Source: Exobasidium rhododendri (Eukaryota; Basidiomycota; Exobasidiomycetes; Exobasidiales; Exobasidiaceae). From it: a stretch of DNA of 64,000 nucleotides. A model generated the notes under the pieces. That model made no database searches. It saw only the letters and a program-made list of their open reading frames with translations, and was not told the origin of the DNA. The position numbers and the translations under genes are program-made. Below, in pieces: positions 21,265-31,655 of the stretch. The stretch spans positions 5,580,001 to 5,644,000 of the forward strand of contig CP110630.1 of NCBI GenBank assembly GCA_026210745.1. Reading direction: 5' to 3'. Positions within the stretch are counted from its first letter, which is position 1. Each line of letters begins with the position of its first letter.

Positions 21265-21632
21265 TTTCTTTCGCAAGAAGAAAGGATGTCTGCAAGAAAC
21301 CACGCCCACTCAGCAGCAAGCAGCGCAGGCGTTGCTTTTTTTCGGCCTTATGTTCCGAAGACCCTATTTCCGCCATGCACGCTAGGGCGGGGAAAAAGAA
21401 AAAAGATGCAAAGTTTGATATTTCAGTGGCAGTTGTTTCATCGATGCAAGACTTTGTTAGCCCCGGCCGGCATTTACTGTAATCTGGTATAGATCGAGCT
21501 TGCTCGGATCTCGCACTCGCAATGACGTGGGCTTGCTCCACATTCTACGCTCGAAGACAAGGAAGATCCACTCCGTCTCCCCTTGTCCCCAATTGAAGCG
21601 CCACTCCTCACCTTCTACCACACCAATCGATC
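21265..21632. promoter_or_regulatory. Divergent promoter region of lipase and SDR genes
   Basis: 368 bases between the lipase and dehydrogenase starts. It includes a g/a-rich block (21385-21410) and AT-rich sequence around 21410-21440. The right side is C/T-rich leader of the SDR gene. Overlapping short frames on both strands start without ATG or have no recognisable domain. Confidence 0.35.
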
Positions 21633-22564
21633 ATGTCCAAGGTATTCTTCATTACAGGCTGTACCTCGGGCTTCGGCAACGAACTAGTCAAGAAGGTCTT
21701 GAAGTCAGGCGACAAGGCCGTAGCCTGCTCGCGAAACAGCAGCAAACTTTCCTTTTCCGACGCCTCCGAGAAGAACTACTTGGGAGTAGACCTCGACGTT
21801 ACTAGTCAATCGAGTGTCGACAGTGCATTCAAGAAGGCTGTTTCGCATTTTAAGAATATTGATGTGGTTGTCAACAATGCAGGGTACGGCCTCAATGGAG
21901 AGTTTGAGAGCTTGACCGAAGAGCAAATCAGAAAGCAGATGGAGGTGAACTTTTTCGGGCTGATCAAGGTCACAAAGCGCGCTCTTGAACACATGAGAGA
22001 GAGCGGGAAAGGCGGTGTCATCCAGCAAGTGACCTCTGTGGGAGGGCAAGTAGGTGTGCCGTACTACACGTCCTACTGTGCCAGCAAATGGGCCGTCGAA
22101 GGCTTCACAGAGACGCTCGCAAAAGAGCTCAAGCCGGAATGGAACATCAAGTTGAGTGAGTAGTCTTCACTTGAATTTTGTCTCTATCTCTCTCTCCCTC
22201 CCTCCTTTCTACTTCTTCTTTGCTTACCTGAACATTCCTCGCCTCCCTCTCTCTTTCAGCCATCATTGAGCCAGGTGGCTTTCGAACAGACTGGGCAGGC
22301 TCTTCCATGGAGTTTGCTGCAGACAAGTGCGCTGCCTACGATCACATGGATGGCAAGAAACTGGCAAAGGAGCGCAACGGAACACAACCGGGTGACCCAC
22401 CAAAAGCAGCTCGAGCTATGTATGATCTAGCCGTCATGCCCGACCCACCTCTTCGTTGCGCTCTTGGTTCGGATGCTTTCAAGGTCATAGGAGCTAAGCT
22501 GAAGACCTACCAAGAGAATCACGAAAAGTACGCCGAAATCACAAACTCCTGCGATGTCGACTGA
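21633..22564 (+). CDS. Short-chain dehydrogenase/reductase (classical SDR)
   Basis: Exons 21633-22155 and 22260-22564 give 275 residues, a usual classical SDR length. The Rossmann motif TGCTSGFG (TGxxxGxG) is at residues 9-16, NNAGYG is the structural NAG motif, SVGGQVG contains the catalytic Ser region, and YCASK is the YxxxK active site. The splice joins IKLTIIEPGGFRTDWAG, the usual 'PG...T' segment after the active site. NAD(P)-dependent alcohol or ketone oxidoreduction is expected, probably cytosolic. The substrate cannot be told. The intron (22156-22259) is a long tct/cct pyrimidine run before the acceptor. It diverges from the lipase gene. Confidence 0.93.
22181..22257 (+). repeat. Pyrimidine (CT) microsatellite in SDR intron
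   Basis: Almost pure C/T sequence with tctctctc and ccctcc units filling most of the SDR intron and forming an extended polypyrimidine tract before the CAG acceptor. Probably variable in length between strains. Confidence 0.7.
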
Positions 22565-22877
22565 GTACACAGTACGACGGTCTGGCGTTGGGTTTTCGAA
22601 CGAGTAAGCCTTACTCACACAATCGAAAATTGAGGACAAGGAGGGAGAATAAGCTTTATGTTATGTGTATTTGGAAAGTGACGCGAGAATGAAATCTACT
22701 TCTTGGCAAATTTTCCTTTCGCTGCAGTGTGAACCTTCGCAACGGATTAAGAAGAAGAGTGTCTGCTCTGTCTCTCTGTCCTTTTCTATTCTCAGCCCGG
22801 CCTTTTCCTTTGACCTCCCACCTCACCACTGCTACGATGCCTTGACAGTTCATGATAGAGCTCGATCTCCCGCTTTG
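22565..22877. other. Intergenic between SDR and Rrn5-like genes
   Basis: 313 bases, same-strand neighbours. An in-frame ATG at 22689 would lengthen the Rrn5-like protein by 63 residues, but that part is Ser/Phe-rich, looks like C/T-rich leader translated, and includes a possible acceptor (GCTGCAG at about 22727). I see no other feature. Confidence 0.35.
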
Positions 22878-25824
22878 ATGAAGACAGGTAGAGCAAGGCT
22901 GGCGGAGGCCTACGAAGGGCTACTAGAGGAGTGTCGACTAGAGTTGTACTTGCATCGGTATCCTCATATCGCATTAGAGGCGATCAAGGAAGGTGGTACC
23001 AAGGAAGAGGCACGAAGCCTAGAGAGCGAGACGACAAACACGAATATAGAAGGGGAAGAAGATGAGGTACTGGATGATGTGGTGGCAGACATGAGCTCTG
23101 AGGAGAGTGACGAACACGATGAAGAAGAAGATGATGATGATGAAGAAGAAGAAGAAGAAGGAGAAGAAGAAGAAGAAGAAGAAGAAGAAGATGATGACGA
23201 TGGCTACGGCTACGGCGAAGGAAGGTATACGGCAAGCATGGATGCCGATGAGCCGCTTGACGCCTGGACAGAGGCGGAACTTGCCATGCTCTTTCCGTCT
23301 CTAGCAAGGAGAAGTAGATTCTTCCCAGACTTGATCTCTCGCGACCTCAACCACTCCAAATCGACGAGTCAGGTAGCGCTTTACTTATCTCAATTAAAAG
23401 CCCAGTCTGATCTTCAAGAGGAAGATAGTTTGGCGAGATCACTTCGCAATCAGACACACACTTCTCATCCAAAGGCCGAACGAGCTTCACGAAGAATAGC
23501 AAGACTGAGTGTCGCTCACGAGATGTCGGCGGAGTGGTTGGAATTCGAAGAGACTCAAGCGGCGACCTTGGGAAGGTGGGAAGACTTGGATGATGCAGAG
23601 GAGAGAAGGGAAGGAAGTCATTTTGCGAGTGCAGCAGATGAATTGGAAATAGGTGCCATGATACGAGAGCAAGAGGGCGTAGTCAGCTGGGACAGTCAGG
23701 TCACCAACGCCCTTCTGTACCTTCGACACGCTCCAAGCACCTGCCCATCTTCGAACGACGTAAATTTCTTCTACGAAATTCCCCTCGCCGCTTCATCAGA
23801 CCTTGATTCAGTCGAGCTCTTCTCATTTCCGGTCTCCTCAGCAGTCCGGCTACTGACTTGCAACATTCTGCATAACGAAGAACTCGGACAGAGTCAGACT
23901 CAATCGTATAGTGCCTTTTCGGCAATTCACCCCACACCAGATACTCACAAAGGAACAGACGAGCAGAGAAGGGAGCTTGCATGGAGGATCGTGTATAGAG
24001 GAGTGGAGTTGGGTCTTTGTGCTTGGGTAGAGCTGACTGAAAGGAGGGGGAGTCTACCAAGAGGCAAGATCCTCAATAGGATCTATCCGCCTATTCATAG
24101 CACGCACAAGAATCTCCGTCACTATGAACAAGGGATGCTTGTCTGGCCGGACACGATGCCTCATAGTGAAGGTAGCGCGAATGCCAGGCTCAATCTCGAG
24201 GTGGCTAGACAATTGTCCAGGGGAAGACTGCTGAATACGCTTCTCTGGAAGGAAGTGAGCAGCATCAATACCTTTCAAGACCGCAAGCGAGCCGATCAGA
24301 GGAGCGAGAAAGGAAAAGCAGATCAACCGGCCTCATCCTCGCCGAGACCGTCAACGAGTGCAAGCAACGAAGGGGACGACTTCTTCAAGGGCTTTGATTT
24401 GTCGATCTACCCCGATCTTCCAGAAAGGAAGAGGGCAAAGATAAGGATAATTCGTCGTATCGAGCGGTATGGTGAGGAAATTGCGCTTTCCATGCCTGTT
24501 GATGCACAACAAAAAGGCCGAAAGAGGAAGGTAGTCGAGGTAGTCGAGGTGTTATCATCGTCGTCGAGAAAGAGAAGGAAGTTGCAGGAAAGTGGAGACG
24601 ATGGTGACGAAGCAGACAATGAAGATGAGTCGGGTCAAGAGGAAGGAGATGTAGCAGAAGAAGAAGAAGGAGATGTTAGCCGAAGAGGAGGAGAAGGAAT
24701 TGAAGGAGCGCCTCTGGAGGCTAATAGAACACCCGTTAGACTGACAAGGCTTGAGCAGATCGGCATTGCCGGTGAGCGGCTGTCATCCTTGCTCCCGGTG
24801 GAGACAAGAGAAAGCCTGGATCTGTTCAACATCAATACTGTGAACAAAATGGCTCTGTGAGTTGCCACATCTGCACTCCAACACAAAAGGTCACGATTGC
24901 TGAACATTTACTTCCCACGATTCCCTCCTACAGGCGCCTTTTCGAGCCGCATGAAGGCGAAAGATTGCAAGGCATCTCACAGCACGTCTTTCCCCTCATG
25001 GCTGGTCTTCTTCGAAAGTACCTTCGAGCGATCATTTCATCGACTAACGACGCCATTGCCAGCAGTGTCAACGTCAAGGGAGACAGCAGATTAGCCGTCG
25101 GAGCAGAGCAAGTACACATGGCAGTACTGCAGTCTCGACTCACCCGTCCCGGTGAGGTACCAAGGCGGTGGCGCAAGCAGTGTAGTCTAGATCACTTTCG
25201 ATCGGATCCACCATGCCTTTACCCCGTTGAAGGCGCCCGACTTCAGGGATTGAAAGTTCAGCTGGAGGGTTTGCGCAGTATGAACGCTTCTTCCACGCTA
25301 TCAACCAATGAGCAACACTCCAGCATTACGAATGACGCAACGATTTCCGCGTCTGATAGTTTCATCACTCCCATCTCTTCTATCTACCTACGTCGAAAAA
25401 GTCCAGCAGGTTCAGAGCGAGATTGTGCAACGACTACAATCAATTTCGATGGCTCCGGCTCGAGTTCAGAGGAAGAGGGTTCACTGTACGATGATTCCGA
25501 TCAAGAAAGGGAAATTCAAATGAGGAGAGATGAAAGGAGAGGAGTGATGAGAGACACTGCTCGAGTTGATGGAAGGGTGTGGGCGTTCAATGAAAGGAGA
25601 CAGAACAGAGAACGGCAAAGGTGGGAGAAGCTGGAAGAGGCAGATGCGGAATCGGCAGTACTTTACGAAGAGAGGCTGTGGGTAAGCTTGGGAATGAAGC
25701 CAAAGCAAGATAGGCTCTTACATGAGCGCGGAGGAGACAGCGACAGGGCACTCGGCGAGGAGGGAGAAGACGACGATGAAGACAAGTTCAGTAGCAGCGA
25801 GGAAGACGAGGAGGAGGAGGAGGA

Positions 25825-25855
<31 letters not shown>

Positions 25856-25912
25856 GAGGAGAGTGTAAACAACCTCAATGTCCGGGCAGACGGAGGACAT
25901 TCACTGGCATAA
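22878..25912 (+). CDS. SANT/Myb-domain protein, Rrn5-like (RNA polymerase I upstream factor)
   Basis: Exons 22878-24856 and 24934-25912 give 985 residues. The N-terminus (ARLAEAYEGLLEECRLELYL) is followed by a Glu/Asp run of about 40 residues and then a SANT-like domain at about 125-175: LDAWTEAELAMLFPSLARRS, RFFPDLISRDLNHSKSTSQV, ALYLSQL. The order 'WT..E...FF..LAR..R..PDLI...I..KS..EV..YL..L' and the later RLSVAHEMSAEWLEFEETQA segment resemble Rrn5, a subunit of the upstream activation factor of rRNA genes. The splice joins NKMALRRLFEPHEGERL, and the helical stretch after it (MAGLLRKYLRAIISSTNDAI) could be histone-fold-like. The C-terminus has a second Glu run. Nuclear/nucleolar function is inferred. 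The start at 22878 is the most conservative choice. Confidence 0.6.
23119..23205 (+). repeat. GAA/GAT repeat coding an acidic run
   Basis: Nearly pure GAA with GAT and GAC units in the Rrn5-like gene, coding a long Glu/Asp tract just before the SANT-like domain. The purity of the GAA runs suggests recent slippage and likely length variation. Confidence 0.85.
25801..25861 (+). repeat. GAG/GGA repeat coding a C-terminal Glu run
   Basis: GAG trinucleotide repeat with an internal run of eight G at about 25826-25833. It codes the Glu-rich end of the Rrn5-like protein (two Gly codons from the G run), 50 bases before the stop. The repeat uses GAG, unlike the GAA-based tract near the N-terminus, so the two acidic runs arose independently. 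Confidence 0.8.
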
Positions 25913-25982
25913 GTGTACGATAGGGACGTCGACGATAGTATACAATCGATCAATTGCGGCATAGTGATGGCTGCTGATGTTT

Positions 25983-28807
25983 TCATTTGATGTAAATTAG
26001 ATGAGGTCTAAAAAGATCACCACCACCGCTATTGGAGCCATTGGCCAGCTGTGCAGTGTGGGAAGAGGAGGAGAACATCATGGGGTTCTGCAGAGGTACA
26101 TTTGGCATGGAGGAAAGGGCGTCTAGCCCGCTCTGTGCTCCTGGCGCATTGGAACCCGGCGCAGAATCGAACCTGATGATGAGGGGAAAGACAAAGGAGT
26201 GCGTTAGCTGATCATGATAGTCTCCAGTGTGCAACGAGGGGAGGGGCCCAAACTTACAAGCCGAGCAGGTCATTTAGTTGCGACTTCTGTGACTTTGAAC
26301 TGGGTATAGACTGACTTGTGCTGATGCTTGAATCAGCCATAAGCTCATCCAGTCCGCCCAGACCTGTCGACGCTGTGCCGTTCTTTCCCTGTGTCGTCGA
26401 CACAATCTCTTCGTCATCATCACCAAAGTCCAGCAAATTCTCGGCCTGCTGTCCTTGTACGACTGTCGCCAATGCCTTTTCTCGTGTGATCTCGTCTCGT
26501 CTGACGCGCAAGGAGGAATAAGTTGGTGTTCAGCATGAAAGACTCGTTCTTGCAAAAGCTTCTCGTTCGTGCAACTCACCTCTTTGTCACCGCATCGACA
26601 CCTAGTCTTCCTCGTCCTATGAACGTCGACTCTGGCTTGTGGTAAGCACTTGCCAGGGACGACAGGTCGTAGATTAGCTCGTCCAGTAGCGCAGGGGACA
26701 CTGAGGTCAGAGGTATCGAGATGGGTGGTCTCTCTGCCAAGATGACCGCCTAAAAGGGATCGAGAAGGTAGGACATCGGATGTAGGTGATCGTTAGTGAA
26801 AGAGAACGTGCCGACTCTAACCCCCTCCCCCTCACTGCCTGACTCGCCTTGCCTGCATTACTGTCGCTACTGCTCAGCAGTCTCCAGTAGACAAATGCCC
26901 GATCTCTTAGATCGGGATTGTCGCACTCTTTTGTCGCCAACTCAAGCACTCGTTGTACCACTCCTTGCGCTCCCTCTGGCTTCTTCAAGAACGATTTGAC
27001 GATAGCAGTCAAGATCTGAAATTGTACCACGTATTGCTCATCTTTGAAGTTGTCCAAGAATGACGCAAGCAATTCTTCCGAGTTGTTGATCTTCTCTGCG
27101 TACTCTCCCAAGATCCAGATCAACGAAGACTTTGCTTCTGGTTCGTCCAGATCTTCCAGATTGGAACAAAGCGTTGGTATGATACCTTCGTAGTTCTGCG
27201 GGTACTTCCTGAAGATGTCCTTGATCACCACTACCCCCTCTTGGACCACATAGCTCACTCGAGTCGCAATCAGGTCTAGCAACACATGCACGCATCGTTC
27301 TGCTGCTGTGTCAATCTTGATGGCACACTGTCCGATAGCTCGAATAGCCCGTCTTACAAAGTCCACATCAACTTCTGAAGCGTATCTAGCGTGTGAGACA
27401 AAATCTTTCAGCTTCGGTGGACTTTCGTGTTATCGCGAGCTTTCCCTTCTACTTACTCCTTCAGTTCGCTGAGCAGCATGTCTACATTTCTGTCATTCGC
27501 TAATTTTATCATAATCTCCAGCTTCTCCAACTTGACGTAGCTGGGGTCGTTGTACTTGCAAAAGAAGACTCTCAATTCGGTCGACAAAACGTCTGGCCTC
27601 TTTTGCAGGATCAGATTGATGTTCCTAAGGGCTACCCATTGGACCTCCGGAGCAGACGAAACTAGAGTCACAAGGGGCGGTGCCATCTTGCGTACAAGTT
27701 GCTTTACAAACTCCACCTTGCTGATGCGCTCCATGTGAATGAGGATGACCTGAAAGTACGACAATGTCACTTCAGCTCCCACACGGCGGAAACGTTCGAC
27801 TCATCTTCTCCTTGTCCGACTAAACTTACCTTTACTGCACTTAAGACTACACTCCCATTGGCATGCTGGAATTGAGGTATTACCCTTTCGCAGATGTGTT
27901 CTGCCTCCTTCTCCCCCTCTGGACCAGCGACTGTCTTATACCTCGCCAAGCTGCTCAGGATAGCAATCCTTCCCCATTCTGTGCATTCGTTTAGCGCAAT
28001 CAATAACTTTTGTAAGACTGCCGCATCAATGATGAAGATGCTCGATTCGCCTGATGGATCCGATTCGCAAGCTGTTTCGTGTATGTCGGTTAGTGCTGTT
28101 ACTGCATTGGCAACCACCTGAGGAATAAGGACAGAACACACAATCAGAAGCGATGCTCTCCGCCGTATCTGCTAGTAGACTTACCATTGGATTGCTGTCC
28201 CCCACCATATCCCTCAATGTTCCAACGAACCCATTGTCCACTGCGAGCTCTGGTTTCATCTCATACAGCTTTGCCACACATATCGCTGCCGTCTTTCGAA
28301 CATATGGATTGTCGTCCTTGAGGCATTTTTGCAGCGGATCGGACAGGTAGTCGATGATCTTCTCTGCTCGGAGGCAAGACATTGTCCGGATCGCTAAGGC
28401 TCTGACAAGTGGATTTGGATCGTCTGCATCCTGTTTCAGGGTGGGAAAACGTGTTGGTTAGTAAGGAAGATGAGCCCATTCGCCTCGCCCACGCTCTCGA
28501 TATTGAGACCTGCAACTGCATTACTAACCTTGACAAAAGTATTGACTGCCAATATGACAAGCTCTGGTTGCGTCTTTGCGTAATTCATCAGGTACAGGTA
28601 GACGAGCTTCTTCTGCTCTAGATCGTCTGTTTGCATATTCTTGAGCACATCTGGGAAAAGCCCACTGACATCCTTGCCCACTGTCATGTTGGCAATGACT
28701 CTTTTGATGGCATCCTTCCTTCGATCTCTATATTCGCTATTCAGATCCGCCCGGAGCTCAAAGTTCTCACCCTTCCTAGGCGCTGTAAAGAACCGTGGCC
28801 CATTCAT
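25983..28807 (-). CDS. APL2: AP-1 complex beta-adaptin (large subunit)
   Basis: Large beta subunit of a clathrin adaptor complex acting at the trans-Golgi and endosomes. Eight exons: 28807-28529, 28430-28185, 28117-27830, 27749-27457, 27385-26848, 26749-26580, 26500-26258 and 26172-25983, giving 748 residues. Adaptin HEAT repeats fill residues 1-540: start [99 protein letters not shown] short hinge with [10 protein letters not shown] and LNDLLGLFD follows, and the protein stops without an appendage ('ear') domain, as fungal AP-1 beta subunits do. The fifth intron begins with GC (AAG|GCGAGT at 26847). A GT donor 12 nt further would insert four residues into a conserved block. The stop is only 70 bases from that of the convergent Rrn5-like gene. 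Confidence 0.93.
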
Positions 28808-29266
28808 AGCGGGCTCTTATATACCGGAGGCGTACTGATGCGATCCTGCGGTGTATAGAGCGTCCTCCTTGAATGCCGGTGTCTTGCAGCCTGGCAATTC
28901 GATGTGTGTGTGTGCGTGTGTGTGTATCTGGATTTTTATCCTATCGCATAGACCTGCATCGCGAGACTCTCTCCTCCCTTCGTGTCGTTAGTAGTCGTCA
29001 CTCACAGTCCCTTGCCGGGCGCTGGCCTGTGAGACACGTGGGAGATATCGCGTTCTCATGGACAACGTATCTATACTACCGGCCGCTCCAAATCCTCCAA
29101 GCACAGGCCATGCTCGGAGAATGCTGGCCCAGCTTATTTTAGCTTTCTACGATAAAGCACAAAGTCGAACCTTATAAGGAGTCACTTCTACTTATCAGCC
29201 ATCTTTTCTCTCGTCACTTTCCACTATTACACAGTACCACATTTAAGTGACAAACTAGTACATCAG
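28808..29266. promoter_or_regulatory. Divergent promoter of APL2 and allantoicase genes, with GATA-type sites
   Basis: 459 bases between head-to-head starts. Near the allantoicase side there are two GATA core sites: CTTATCA at 29191-29197 and GATAAAG at 29151-29157. In fungi, GATA factors (Nit2/AreA type) switch on purine and other nitrogen-use genes under nitrogen limitation, so these are reasonable candidates. Short GATA cores occur often by chance, so the link is inference. A GT microsatellite lies at 28903-28926 on the APL2 side. Confidence 0.4.
28903..28926. repeat. GT dinucleotide microsatellite
   Basis: (TG)n with one C interruption, in the upstream region of APL2. It is about 100 bases from the APL2 start and probably variable in length. 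Confidence 0.85.
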
Positions 29267-31327
29267 ATGACTTCTATACAATTCGAACCTGTCGCTTTGG
29301 AAAACTTCTCAAAAGTACTCGGTACTACGTCCACAGAAGTATCAAGCGTTGCCTTGGGTGGAAAGATCCTCAGCTGTTCGGATGAATGGTTCGCCCCTGC
29401 TACTGACCTTTTGAAGGTTAGTGTCGGCAACATTGCAGGGGACGTGTCTTCCACAAAATTCTCACTAGTAGCCACTTTATTTACAGGTCGGGCCAGCTGA
29501 GAGCATGAAAGGGCAATTCGGCCCTACAGGAGCGCTGTTTGATGGCTGGGAGACACGTCGACACAACTCCACGTATGACTGGGTGATCATGCGTCTTGGG
29601 CCAGCAGCTGGGGGCTCCATCGTTGGCTTTGACGTTGACACAGCCAATTTCAACGGGAATGAAGCTCCAGAAGTAGAGATATTCGGACTTCGTCTCACTC
29701 CAGAAGAGGAGAAAGCCGGTAAGGCGGTGAGAGAAGATGACGCCCAGGTGAGTAATACAGGAAAGGGAAAAGCTCGAAGGAAGAGCGAAGGTGCTGACGG
29801 TGCGATTCCTCTATACTAGTGGGCTCCGCTCCTCCCACGAACACCATGCAACCCTTCCTCTCGTCATCTCTTTGCACTTTCCAGCTCGGCTTCTTCCTCC
29901 AATCTCACATACACGCACATCAAATTACACATGATTCCTGATGGAGGAATTGCTCGCTTCCGTGTCTATGGCACCGTTCCTGCTCCGCCTCTCGGTCTGG
30001 GTGAGAGTGAGTTTGCAACTAGTAGCGAGGGTGTCGTCCAGCAGAATGCCTTGGACTTGGCACATGTCTTGAACGGAGGTCGGGTCGTCTTTACCAGTGA
30101 TCAACACTTCGGCGTAGGTCCCAATGTTCTGCTGCCGGGCAGAGGTAAAGACATGGGCGATGGATGGGAGACGAAGCGCTCTAGAACACCTGGTCATACA
30201 GATCACTTGATCATCAAGTTGGGAGAGGAAGGTCTCCTCAACTACGCTGAAATCGACACGAATCACTTTCTGGGCAACTTTCCCGAATCGGTCGAGCTGT
30301 ATGCCACACTTCACGATGGACTGCTACCCCCGGAAGACGCACAATGGGTCAGAATCTTGAATCGATCAAAGACAGGACCAGGCAAACAACACTTCTTTCC
30401 CTTGCAAAACGTACAGGAAAAGCCATTTAGCCATGTGAAGGTGATCATGCACCCTGATGGGGGGATTAAGCGGGTCAGGATCATCGGTAGACGCAGTGGT
30501 CCTCTGAGTCACTTCTCTGGTGTGCTGCCCTCTGTTCCATTGCCCGAGAAGATTCTGCCGGGCGTCCCAAGTACGGCTCTCAACGGCCTCAAGACTGCGG
30601 TAGGCAATTTTTTCACCTCCTCCACCTTCTCGTCTTCTTCCACACCCCGAGGATTTCTTGGATCCAGAAATGTGTCTCCTTCGACCGCGCCCATCAATCT
30701 GAAAATCACCCCACTGACGCTATCGAGCTTTGCTGGTTATGGAGAGGTGATATCGCAGACACCTGAAAAGTCTTTCAAGGTAGTCAATCAAGGCACCGCT
30801 CAAAAGTACGAGCATCTCTCTAATCTAGTGTCCTACTACCCTAATTCAGCTAATGCAAAGTCCACAATCCACGTCTATCGCTGCAAAGGGGTCGAAGAGA
30901 CAAAGCTGGACGTCAAGGTGCTGGAAAGACATCAATTTACAAAGCAAGCTTTCCTTCCTCTCTCCAGTTCAGGTCAAGAAGCGGGACAGAATGGCTATGT
31001 TGTGATTGTTGCCAAGAATGGTCAAGGTGAGTCGCCCGTTTCTTCAGACTTCAAATAGGAAGCCCCCCCCCCCACTTCTTCAGCTGACGTTCCACTCTTT
31101 TGTATCTCCCCCCAGATGACTTACCTGACTTGACGACACTGGCAGTATTCCGTGCCACAAGCGAGCAAGGAGTTGCTTACGGGGCGGGTGTCTGGCATCA
31201 TCCCATGATTGCACTCGGATCTCAAGCGACTGACTTTGCTGTAGTCGTGTACGAAAGCGCTACCGAGCCAATGCTCAACTGTGACGAAGTCTTCTATGAT
31301 CGTGAAGTGGCCTCCATCCACCTTTGA
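29267..31327 (+). CDS. Bifunctional allantoicase / ureidoglycolate lyase (fusion)
   Basis: Purine catabolism enzyme covering two steps: allantoate to ureidoglycolate plus urea, then ureidoglycolate to glyoxylate plus urea. Exons 29267-29416, 29487-29747, 29820-31026 and 31116-31327 give 609 residues. Two allantoicase repeats are clear: first DEWFAPATDLLK, GALFDGWETRRHN, YDWVIMRLGPA, DVDTANFNGNEAP; second IKLHMIPDGGIARFRVYG, VFTSDQHFGVGPNVL, MGDGWETKRSR, AEIDTNHFLGNFPES, ending VIMHPDGGIKRVRIIGR. After a linker (about 385-440) comes a ureidoglycolate lyase domain: LKITPLTLSSFAGYGEVI, KVVNQGTAQKY and, across the last splice, LTTLAVFRATSEQGVAYGAG with VWHHPMIALG. In yeast these are separate proteins (Dal2, Dal3). 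All joins stay in frame, so this is one gene. GATA sites upstream fit nitrogen control. Confidence 0.93.
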
Positions 31328-31655
31328 ACTAAATTTTAGACATACCATCGTATTGCACTCGTCATTGGGATACCTTGTAAACATTTCTTCCTTCTCAATG
31401 ATTGATAGAGCAATAGAATAGCAAGACTCGAGTGCCGCCAAAAGTGATAGAGACAAGGGGAAAGGTAAGGGTGTAGAGAGAGAGAGAGATAAGAGCAGAG
31501 AAGGCAGTGCTGGAAAGTACGGCACAAAATATATAATGTTGTCGAGTAACATCTGAGCGACAAGGAGGATTCGACTGCCTGCGATGACAGGAAAGGGGGA
31601 ATATGTTCAGCAGACGCTGGAAAATAGATAAAGCGGTGTACCGTGTAATAGTCCA
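31328..31655. other. Intergenic, convergent ends of allantoicase fusion and PAN3
   Basis: 328 bases between two convergent stops, probably both 3'UTRs. It contains a short ga microsatellite (about 31473-31490). Frames on the minus strand here are C/T-rich leader-like and have no domain. Confidence 0.4.
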
